In this document: in pieces, positions 1 to 6,029 of the stretch
How the letters are laid out: the number at the start of each line of letters is the position of its first letter
Numbering within the stretch: position 1 is the first letter of the stretch
From: Candidatus Gastranaerophilales bacterium
GTDB lineage: Bacteria > Cyanobacteriota > Vampirovibrionia > Gastranaerophilales > Gastranaerophilaceae
Assembly (NCBI GenBank): GCA_947589525.1
Contig: CANQAW010000070.1
Coordinates: 1-8,280, forward strand
Direction: 5' to 3'
Length of the DNA stretch: 8,280 nt
The notes under the pieces: generated by a model
Database searches by the model: none
Seen by the model: only the letters and a program-made list of their open reading frames with translations
What the model was told of the DNA's origin: nothing
Position numbers and translations under genes: made by a program

Positions 1-4
1 AACT

Positions 5-574
5 ATGAATTTTATTAAAAAATTGAGACCTTTTGATTATTTAGTTATTGCGATAGTTATTGTAATTTTGATTGTAGGTGTGTTAACTTTTACAAATAAA
101 AGAGCAACTTCTTCAAATCAAATAGAGGCTACAACCGATATCGAAATTGAGATATATTTAAGGGGTGTTACCTCAACTTCCGATAAGCCTGTTATAAATG
201 ATAATGAAGAAACATTTGTTACAATCAGAAACGTTCCTTATACAAAGCTAAAAGTCAAAGACGTAACTTATTCGAGACGCAAAATGGTTGTTCCTTTGCC
301 AAATCGCAGAAATAACTATGTTTTGGTTGATGACGAAACATCGCCATACCAATTTGATTATTTAATTAAAGTATCCGACAGCGCAAAAATAACAAAAGAC
401 GCAGACGCTGTAGCGGGAGGCAACAAAGTTAAAATAGGAATGCCGATAACTCTTGAAGGCTCTAATTACAAGCTAAACGGTGTTATTACCAATATTATTC
501 TGAGTCCCGAACCTGCAAATAAAGTTCATGAGGATTTGGACAAACACACAAAAATAAATCAGGATGTACAATAG
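5..574 (+). CDS. DUF4330 family single-pass membrane protein
   Basis: The 189-residue product has a short basic N-terminus (KKLRPFDY, residues 5-12), one hydrophobic membrane segment (about 12-29) and a soluble remainder, so it is probably an anchored protein facing outward. The stretch near 141-164 (GNKVKIGMPITLEG, then YKLNGVITNI) and the 'RPFDYLVI' start resemble DUF4330 proteins, which I know from cyanobacteria and some Firmicutes. The biochemical role of that family is not established. Length fits the family (about 160-190 residues), so the start at base 5 is plausible, but only 4 bases lie upstream and the ribosome binding site cannot be seen. The 3' end overlaps the next gene by 11 bases, suggesting coupled translation with the polysaccharide ligase-like protein. 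Family assignment is fairly sure; a role in surface polysaccharide assembly is inferred from the neighbour only. Confidence 0.75.
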   Translation: MNFIKKLRPFDYLVIAIVIVILIVGVLTFTNKRATSSNQIEATTDIEIEIYLRGVTSTSDKPVINDNEETFVTIRNVPYTKLKVKDVTYSRRKMVVPLPNRRNNYVLVDDETSPYQFDYLIKVSDSAKITKDADAVAGGNKVKIGMPITLEGSNYKLNGVITNIILSPEPANKVHEDLDKHTKINQDVQ

Positions 575-1925
575 CTTGATTATAAACAGAGACATGTATA
601 ACAGAGTTTTGAAATTTATAAACAACAGTTTTTTGGCGGACAATATTGACAACATTGCATTTATTGCATTATTGTCGATATTGTTTGTTTCCGTTTTTTC
701 TCCGAGTGAAGTAATAGGCGTTTTGTCTTTGATTTTTTCATTTATAATAATTTTTAAAAAAATTATCAAAGAAGATTTATCTTTCGATTTCTCATCTTCC
801 AAAAAGGCGATTGTTATATATTTTCTTTTGGTAACAATGAGCTTATTCGGCTCAACTCTTTTTAAGCTGAGCCTTCACGGATATTTAAAAACCTGTGTTT
901 ATATTTTATTTTTCTTTTGTGTATGTGATTATTTCAAAAATAATAAAAATAAAATTTTTCCGACCTTGTTTTTTATATGTGCGCTGGCGAGTTTTGAAGC
1001 GTTTGTTGCCATATTGCAAAATCATTGCCATGTAGCTGAAATTTCGTCATGGCAGGATATGTCAAATATAAATCCGGAAGATGTTATATCCCGTGCTTAC
1101 GGAACTTTAAAACCATATAATCCAAACTTGCTTGCGGGATATTTATTGTGTGCTTTGAGTTCTTTCGTATATTTAATTTTACACTTTTTAAATCAAAACA
1201 AAAAACGCTTATCTTTATTATTTTCAATTTTATTTTTAATTGCGCTTGTTGCAATAACGGATACAGGATGCAGAGGTGCATATTTGGGATTTTTACTTTT
1301 CTTTCCCTGTCTTGCATTTTTTCTTATATATTATGTCCGTAAAAAATTCGGCAGTTTGAAAAATATTAAAAAACGGTATAAAAACTTATCTTTAGGCGCT
1401 GTCTTTTTGTTTTTGGTTTTTGTATTTTCAAATCCTGCAATTGTAAAAAGATTTACTTCTATTTTTGCTTTAAGGGCGGACAGCTCAATTTCTTTCAGAT
1501 TAAATGTTTATCAATCCTGTATAAATATGTTTTCGGATAATCCTTTTTTGGGCATAGGGGTCGGAAATCAAAACTTTAGAGAAATCTACGGGCTTTATAT
1601 GAAAACGGGTTTTGATGCTTTGGGTTCTTATTGTGTTCCGCTGGAAATTGCAGTAGAGAGCGGAATTTTTGCGCTCGGTGCTTTTTTGCTGTTTTTGTTT
1701 TTTGTTGTTAAAAAATGTTTAAAAGTTATTTTAAAAGATTTTAATTCAAACGAGGAGAAAATCCTTTGTTTGTGTGCTTTGTTGATGATTTTAGCGGTTT
1801 TTGGTCATGGATTGTTTGATACAATTTGGTTCAGACCGCAGGTTCAAATTCTTTTTTGGACTATTATTGCGATGACAGACAGCGTCAAGGCTAAAAAGCT
1901 TATTGAAGATATTAAGATTTGTTAA
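564..1925 (+). CDS. O-antigen ligase / polymerase-like membrane protein, IctB-type
   Basis: This 453-residue polytopic protein has about ten hydrophobic segments and carries the Wzy_C (O-antigen ligase) signature. In order I see PNLLAGY (187-193), DTGCRGAYLG (233-242), RADSSISFRLNVY (304-316), NPFLGIGVGNQNF (326-338), LEIAVESG (360-367) and GHGLFDTIWFRPQVQ (414-428). This set matches, as I remember it, the cyanobacterial IctB branch more closely than WaaL. Wzy_C proteins transfer or polymerise lipid-linked glycans at the outer face of the inner membrane. IctB was first proposed to take part in bicarbonate accumulation, a role later doubted. The gene overlaps the DUF4330 stop by 11 bases. The start at 564 has AGG directly abutting the ATG and a poor Shine-Dalgarno; Met11 at 594 is a reasonable alternative that would remove the overlap. 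The exact substrate cannot be told from sequence. Confidence 0.85.
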   Translation: MYNSLIINRDMYNRVLKFINNSFLADNIDNIAFIALLSILFVSVFSPSEVIGVLSLIFSFIIIFKKIIKEDLSFDFSSSKKAIVIYFLLVTMSLFGSTLFKLSLHGYLKTCVYILFFFCVCDYFKNNKNKIFPTLFFICALASFEAFVAILQNHCHVAEISSWQDMSNINPEDVISRAYGTLKPYNPNLLAGYLLCALSSFVYLILHFLNQNKKRLSLLFSILFLIALVAITDTGCRGAYLGFLLFFPCLAFFLIYYVRKKFGSLKNIKKRYKNLSLGAVFLFLVFVFSNPAIVKRFTSIFALRADSSISFRLNVYQSCINMFSDNPFLGIGVGNQNFREIYGLYMKTGFDALGSYCVPLEIAVESGIFALGAFLLFLFFVVKKCLKVILKDFNSNEEKILCLCALLMILAVFGHGLFDTIWFRPQVQILFWTIIAMTDSVKAKKLIEDIKIC

Positions 1926-1932
1926 TTATAAT
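1903..1932 (+). promoter_or_regulatory. Possible sigma-70 promoter for the 627-residue protein
   Basis: TTGAAG (1903-1908) and a perfect TATAAT (1927-1932) are 18 bases apart, just before and after the end of the IctB-like gene. Transcription would begin near 1939, leaving a leader of about 70 bases. I see no terminator hairpin in the 81-base gap 1926-2006, so read-through from the upstream pair is also possible. In such AT-rich DNA a TATAAT can arise by chance. Confidence 0.3.
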
Positions 1933-2006
1933 TTAAATTTTTCTAAAGTATTTCTTCGTTTATCCGATTAAAGAATTAAAAGGGTGTATTTGAGGAATGA
2001 AGAAAA

Positions 2007-3890
2007 ATGTCAGGTTCGGAAAATATAAACACTAATTTTTTAAAGTTGGTTTTAGGCTCAAATTATACAAAATTAAAAAGCGATGATAACTTTAAAGAAG
2101 CTTGCGACAGCTTTGATTTTACTTCTATTTATGATGACCTTGCCAAAAATTCAAGTGACGGAACGGTAAAAAGACGAGACTTGATTAATGCGCTGAAAAG
2201 CGAAATAGATTCTTTAGGTTTAAGAAGCGAGAATTACGACCGAACCGATAAAACCAGATACGATACCGACGAAGATGCAAATATAGAAAAACTTGTTAAT
2301 ATATTTGCGGATTTTGATGATGAAGAAAATTTTTCAAGCAAAGACCTCGAATATCTTGAAAACATGGAAATAAACAGTACCGGCTCTAAAATTACTTTAA
2401 AAAATGATGACGGTAAAAGTATAAAAACCGTTGAACTGGAAAGAAATTCCCGTAAAACAATAACAAGCTATACGGCAAGCTCTAAAAAAGAACAGGAAAG
2501 CAGTAATAAAACAAGTAACAGCAAGGCAAACGAAAACATTTTAAAATTAATATACGGCAGAAATTATTCAAAAGTAAAAAATGAAGATGAAATAAAAAAT
2601 TTTGATATTAACGAAATATATAGCAATCTGAAAGAAGATTACGGCACTTCAACCATAGACGAATATGATTTAGCAAATGAAATTGTTAATGAACTGTATG
2701 ATTTGGATGTTTTAGATGAAGAATTTAATACAGATGAAGTTGTTTCGTTACTGTCTTCTTTAGACGGCAAAGACGGTTTTTCAAGCTCTGACTTATCAAG
2801 ATTAAAAAATCTTACGGTCAGTGCTTCGGGAAAAAATGCATCATACGGCGATAAGAATTTTGAAATAGACAGAGATAGCGACGGTAATATTTACGGTTAT
2901 GAAGAAACCGAAAAATCATCTTCGTCTTCTTCATCATCATCTTCTTCTTCAAGTTCGTCTTCTTCAAGTTCTTCTTCAACAAGTACGGGACCTTTGGGAA
3001 ATACTTTATCTCCTAACCCCGATACGCAATCTATGGCGCCTGCTCCTCCTTTTGACGGCACATATCCTTATACGGGTCAATACACTTCAACACCTTCCGT
3101 TAACAGCAATAACAATAATGCGGGCATTTATACGACCGATAAAATAAATCAGGACAAAGACAGAATTTTAGGTTTAAGAGATATATTTAACGGCGCAATT
3201 GCAAAAATTAACGCAAAAGACTCATCCGTTACAAGCAGTTCAGGACCGCTGGGCGAAATAGCGGGTTACAATGTCGATATAGGCGAAGGCAGATATGTAC
3301 GTTTTGAATGTGAAAACGGATATATGAAATTTGCATCCATATTTGAATATAAAGACAATAAAACATCTCATCTTGCAAGAGTATCCTTTAACGACAACCA
3401 ATTAATGCAAAATATAATGATAGATGATGTGGATGCCCAAGGTAAAGCCGGCTGTGACAGTTTTGCGGAAATGACGGGAGTATTGGATGCAAACGGAAAT
3501 CTTGCAATAATAGGCTATGATGCCAATGAAAACAAAAATTCGGAAGTTAATGCATACTTTGAAAACAACAGTTTTGTAAAACTAACCGAAAACAAAGACG
3601 ATATACCTAATTCAACAAATGTTGAAACCATTTTGACGCAAGATTCGACTTCACAGGCTCAAACTTCTCAAATTCAAACATCTCAAACTCAAATTTCTCA
3701 AGTTCAAACATCAGATAATAACAACGGCAATAACAACAATGTACCTCAAGAAAACCTTCAAGAAAGCTATGTAAAAGATGGTGCAAGTTATGCGATGTAT
3801 GAAAAAGACGGAACAATTATGTATTTAAAAATTATCGGTGATAAAAAAATAGAAATAACAAAAGAAAATTACGATAATAACAAAATATAA
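2007..3890 (+). CDS. Unrecognised protein with duplicated EF-hand-like modules and Ser-rich linker
   Basis: I do not recognise this 627-residue protein. Residues about 10-146 and 176-290 are two copies of one module: FLKLVLGSNYTKLK (11-24) aligns with ILKLIYGRNYSKVK (178-191). Each copy holds two helix-loop-helix stretches resembling degenerate EF-hands: SSDGTVKRRDL (49-59) and DFDDEENFSSKDL (102-114) in copy 1, GTSTIDEYDL (213-222) and DGKDGFSSSDL (253-263) in copy 2. Then come 21 serines (304-324), a Pro/Tyr/Asn-rich linker (to about 375), a mixed globular region (about 378-535), four TSQxQ-type pentapeptides (548-567), an Asn-rich stretch and a short C-terminal domain (about 586-627). There is no signal peptide or membrane segment. 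GAGGA at 1992-1996 lies 10 bases before the chosen ATG. Calcium binding is possible but the loops lack several usual ligands. It could be a cytoplasmic scaffold or a non-classically exported protein. Confidence 0.7.
   Translation: MSGSENINTNFLKLVLGSNYTKLKSDDNFKEACDSFDFTSIYDDLAKNSSDGTVKRRDLINALKSEIDSLGLRSENYDRTDKTRYDTDEDANIEKLVNIFADFDDEENFSSKDLEYLENMEINSTGSKITLKNDDGKSIKTVELERNSRKTITSYTASSKKEQESSNKTSNSKANENILKLIYGRNYSKVKNEDEIKNFDINEIYSNLKEDYGTSTIDEYDLANEIVNELYDLDVLDEEFNTDEVVSLLSSLDGKDGFSSSDLSRLKNLTVSASGKNASYGDKNFEIDRDSDGNIYGYEETEKSSSSSSSSSSSSSSSSSSSSSTSTGPLGNTLSPNPDTQSMAPAPPFDGTYPYTGQYTSTPSVNSNNNNAGIYTTDKINQDKDRILGLRDIFNGAIAKINAKDSSVTSSSGPLGEIAGYNVDIGEGRYVRFECENGYMKFASIFEYKDNKTSHLARVSFNDNQLMQNIMIDDVDAQGKAGCDSFAEMTGVLDANGNLAIIGYDANENKNSEVNAYFENNSFVKLTENKDDIPNSTNVETILTQDSTSQAQTSQIQTSQTQISQVQTSDNNNGNNNNVPQENLQESYVKDGASYAMYEKDGTIMYLKIIGDKKIEITKENYDNNKI
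2916..2978 (+). repeat. Poly-serine tract (21 codons)
   Basis: Residues 304-324 of the 627-residue protein are an unbroken serine run encoded by a mixture of TCA, TCT, TCG and AGT codons, followed by TSTGPLG. The mixed codons argue that the run is kept at protein level rather than being a recent slippage expansion of one triplet. It separates the duplicated N-terminal modules from the downstream domain and so probably acts as a flexible linker. Confidence 0.85.
3648..3707 (+). repeat. Four 15-base repeats encoding TSQxQ pentapeptides
   Basis: Four imperfect 15-base units encode TSQAQ, TSQIQ, TSQTQ and ISQVQ (residues 548-567), with a partial fifth unit (TS) after them. The fourth position varies. 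The tract is followed by an Asn-rich stretch (570-578), giving a second low-complexity linker before the short C-terminal domain. Confidence 0.85.
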
Positions 3891-3899
3891 AAGCAGTTT

Positions 3900-3917
3900 A
3901 CACACACCCACACACAC
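3900..3917. repeat. Short CA-dinucleotide tract
   Basis: Just after the stop codon of the 627-residue protein there is an 18-base CA run, interrupted once by CC. It is short and may only be unstructured spacer 5' of the terminator hairpin. Confidence 0.6.
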
Positions 3918-3924
3918 TATTAAC

Positions 3925-3961
3925 AAACAATCGCAAACGTTTTTGGATTGTTTCTTTTTTT
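3925..3961 (+). terminator. Rho-independent terminator after the 627-residue protein
   Basis: AAACAATC (3925-3932) pairs with GATTGTTT (3946-3953) in an 8-bp stem. After a single bulged G (3933) the inner arms CAAA (3934-3937) and TTTG (3942-3945) add 4 bp and close a CGTT tetraloop. A C and then seven T residues (3955-3961) follow. It lies 34 bases after the stop codon and should end the upstream transcription unit before mnmA. Confidence 0.8.
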
Positions 3962-3966
3962 ATTTA

Positions 3967-3995
3967 TTGATTTAAATTTTTATTTATTATTAAAT
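3967..3995 (+). promoter_or_regulatory. Possible mnmA promoter
   Basis: Between the terminator and mnmA, TTGATT (3967-3972) and TTAAAT (3990-3995) are 17 bases apart. The predicted transcript start, near 4002, would fall after the ATG at 4000 and so agrees with the start at 4021. The match is weak and the region is very AT-rich. Confidence 0.25.
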
Positions 3996-4008
3996 ATTTA
4001 TGTTTAAT

Positions 4009-4013
4009 AAGGA
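4009..4013 (+). promoter_or_regulatory. Shine-Dalgarno site that fixes the mnmA start at 4021
   Basis: AAGGA lies 7 bases before the ATG at 4021. The in-frame ATG at 4000 has only T/A-rich sequence upstream and would add seven residues (MFNKEQL) ahead of the usual MnmA N-terminus. The 4021 start also places the P-loop motif 8 residues in, as is typical for the family. Confidence 0.8.
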
Positions 4014-4020
4014 ACAACTC

Positions 4021-5109
4021 ATGGCTGAAACTGTTTTAGTCGGAATGTCAGGCGGTGTTGATTCAACCGTTTGCGCAATTTTATTAAAAGAAAAAGGATA
4101 CAATGTAATAGGCGCTACTATGGCAATTTGGGGTGAGCGCAAAATAAAAGGTGCTGGTAATTCCCCTAAAAGCCACAGGGACTCTTGTTTTAAACCAAAC
4201 GAACAGGAAGATATAGATAACGCAAGAAAAATAGCGCAAAAAATAGGGATAGATTTCCATGTTATAGATTGCGCGCAAAAATATGACGAAATTGTTCTGA
4301 ATTATTTTAAAGAAGAATACCTTAAAGGAAGAACCCCAAACCCTTGTATAAGATGCAACTCTTTAATTAAATTTAAGGCGCTGCCAGAGCTTGCCTCAAC
4401 AAGCGGTATTAAGTTTGATTATTTTGCAACGGGTCATTATGCAAAAATTGTTAAAGAAAACGATAACTGCTATCTAAAAAGAGGAATAAACCCTAAAAAA
4501 GACCAATCCTACTTTTTATACAGGCTATCTCAAAGTCAGCTTTCTAAAATAATTCTTCCTTTGGGAGATTATACAAAAGAACAAATAAGAAATATTGCGC
4601 ACTCCGCGGGACTTGAAGTCGCTGATAAACCCGACAGTCAGGATTTTTATTCGGGCGATTATAACGAACTTTTGGAAATTGAAGAAAAAATCGGAAATAT
4701 TGTTGATACTAAAGGTAATATTTTAGGTACTCATAAAGGTATCTGGAATTATACCGTAGGGCAGAGAAAAGGGCTTAAAGTTTCATCCGGCGCACCTTTA
4801 TATGTTTTATCCTTAGATAAAGATAAAAATGAAGTTGTGGTTGGTTTTAGAGATGAAACTTTTAAAAATGTTTTATATGCTACCGATATCAATATAATTA
4901 AAAAAAATTCAATTCAAAAAACATTTAAAGCTAAAGCAAAATTCCGCTCTACTCAAGAACCGCAAGATGTTACAGTTGAAATGATTGATGAAAATAACAT
5001 AAAAGTTACATTTGACGAATATCAAAAATCAATCGCTATCGGGCAGAGCGTTGTTGTGTATGATAATGATTATGTTGTTTTAGGCGGAATTATAGATAAA
5101 GTCGAATAG
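4021..5109 (+). CDS. mnmA: tRNA-specific 2-thiouridylase MnmA (cysteine-variant form)
   Basis: MnmA adenylates U34 of Lys, Glu and Gln tRNAs and inserts sulfur to make 2-thiouridine in the cytoplasm. The 362-residue length is normal. Seen are the PP-loop GMSGGVDST (8-16), RTPNPCIRCNSLIKF (104-118), ATGHYA (136-141), KKDQSYFLYRLSQ (159-171) and a C-terminal beta-barrel region with WNYTVGQRKGL and GAPLYVL. The first catalytic-site pair is C109 and C112. The second-site cysteine, C199 in E. coli within a GICFIG-type loop, is absent: this protein reads KPDSQDFYSGDY (203-214). C56 in DSCFKPNEQEDI is another candidate functional cysteine. The frame is intact, so this looks like a subfamily trait rather than damage. 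The gene probably has its own promoter after the upstream terminator. It converges on cdaA with a 2-base gap. Family certain; exact sulfur-transfer chemistry uncertain. Confidence 0.93.
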   Translation: MAETVLVGMSGGVDSTVCAILLKEKGYNVIGATMAIWGERKIKGAGNSPKSHRDSCFKPNEQEDIDNARKIAQKIGIDFHVIDCAQKYDEIVLNYFKEEYLKGRTPNPCIRCNSLIKFKALPELASTSGIKFDYFATGHYAKIVKENDNCYLKRGINPKKDQSYFLYRLSQSQLSKIILPLGDYTKEQIRNIAHSAGLEVADKPDSQDFYSGDYNELLEIEEKIGNIVDTKGNILGTHKGIWNYTVGQRKGLKVSSGAPLYVLSLDKDKNEVVVGFRDETFKNVLYATDINIIKKNSIQKTFKAKAKFRSTQEPQDVTVEMIDENNIKVTFDEYQKSIAIGQSVVVYDNDYVVLGGIIDKVE

Positions 5110-5111
5110 TT

Positions 5112-6020
5112 TTATTGGTTTTTTCCGAAAATATTATCAAATTTAATAAAGCTTTTTTCGTATTTTTTCTTTTCTTCGTTCTTATAACCTAAAATTCTTA
5201 TTAAATCGGCTTTTAATTTTCCAAGGTCTTCATATTTCTTTAAAATACCGTCTATTGCAACCGAAACATCCCCCGTTTCTTCGGAAACCACAATACAAGC
5301 GCAATCAGGATATACTTCAGATACTCCAATTGCTGCTCTGTGGCGTGTTCCGTATCTCCAAGAAAGCTTCGGGTTTTCAGTCAACGGCAGTAACACTCCC
5401 GCAGATAAAATTTTATCATTGTGAATAACAACGGCGCCGTCATGCAGGGGAGTTTTCGGGAAAAAGATAGTAAGCAAAAGCTCCTGAGTGATGTTTGCGT
5501 TTAATTTAACACCTACATCGCTTTGAGTTAAGGGGCTTGCATCCTTTTGAAGAACAATTAATCCGCCTGTTTTTGATTTGGACATATATTTAATTGCTTC
5601 AATAATTTCTCCTGCGATATCAACTTTTTTAGTGTTTGTAAAATCAGGACTGTTGACAAACAGTTTTTCAAATAAATTTCCTTCTCCAATATAACCCAAA
5701 AAGCGTCTTAATTCGGGTTGGAATATGACAATTAAGGCAAAGGCAACTATTGAAACCAGAGTTTTTAAAAATGTACCCAAAATATGAAGATTAATTCGAA
5801 TTAAAAGCTCTGATATTCCCCACAATACGACCAGCAAAAGAGAACCCCGAATAAGATTTTCGCTGTGCGTTCCCTTGATAAATCTTGAATACAGATAATA
5901 GAGAATAAAAATAAGAAAAATTATTTCAAAGATATTAACGCCAATGGCAAATTTATCCATTTCTTTAAGAAAATCCTGTATTTGTGTTGATAAAATTACG
6001 TAAAAGTTCGTAAGATTCAT
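5112..6020 (-). CDS. cdaA: Membrane diadenylate cyclase CdaA (c-di-AMP synthase)
   Basis: CdaA condenses two ATP to cyclic di-AMP, a messenger in potassium/osmotic and cell-wall control. The 302-residue protein has the standard form: three N-terminal membrane segments (about 31-46, 60-77, 83-100), the juxtamembrane FQPELRRFLGYIG (100-112) and a DAC (DisA_N) domain with the catalytic DGA in LHDGAVVIHND (192-202) and the ATP-contacting GTRHRAAIG (224-232). It is slightly longer than the roughly 270 residues of B. subtilis CdaA because of a charged tail (about 280-302). The ATG is preceded by AGAGGG (6024-6029), 9 bases after the lysA stop, so it is surely co-transcribed and probably translationally coupled with lysA. 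No cdaR (YbbR) or glmM, its usual Firmicutes partners, follows; the next gene is the convergent mnmA. I recall lysA next to a gene of this family in cyanobacteria. Confidence 0.95.
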   Translation of the reverse strand: MNLTNFYVILSTQIQDFLKEMDKFAIGVNIFEIIFLIFILYYLYSRFIKGTHSENLIRGSLLLVVLWGISELLIRINLHILGTFLKTLVSIVAFALIVIFQPELRRFLGYIGEGNLFEKLFVNSPDFTNTKKVDIAGEIIEAIKYMSKSKTGGLIVLQKDASPLTQSDVGVKLNANITQELLLTIFFPKTPLHDGAVVIHNDKILSAGVLLPLTENPKLSWRYGTRHRAAIGVSEVYPDCACIVVSEETGDVSVAIDGILKKYEDLGKLKADLIRILGYKNEEKKKYEKSFIKFDNIFGKNQ

Positions 6021-6023
6021 TTT

Positions 6024-6029
6024 CCCTCT
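6024..6029 (-). promoter_or_regulatory. cdaA ribosome binding site abutting the lysA stop codon
   Basis: On the - strand the order is the TAG of lysA, then AGAGGG, three A residues and the ATG of cdaA. Ribosomes finishing lysA would release on the cdaA start region, which suggests translational coupling. Confidence 0.7.

Noticed and set aside
473..802. Open frame of 109 codons on the - strand
   Set aside because: Antisense across the DUF4330 / IctB-like junction, Lys/Ile-rich with no family features; explained by AT-rich codons of the + strand genes.
2899..3147. Open frame of 82 codons on the + strand, rich in Leu and His
   Set aside because: It is a frame-shifted reading of the poly-serine and Pro-rich linker codons; the true frame is continuous through this stretch.
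3607..3816. Open frame of 69 codons on the - strand with apparent FE repeats
   Set aside because: The apparent repeat is the complement of the TSQxQ codons on the + strand.
3900..3917. CA tract as a CRISPR or mobile-element remnant
   Set aside because: Only 18 bases of dinucleotide with no spacers, inverted repeats or target duplications.
4603..4680. Frameshift in mnmA explaining the missing second cysteine
   Set aside because: The frame stays intact with MnmA-like sequence on both sides (VADKPDSQD before; GNIVDTKGN and WNYTVGQRKGL after), so substitution rather than damage is the better reading.
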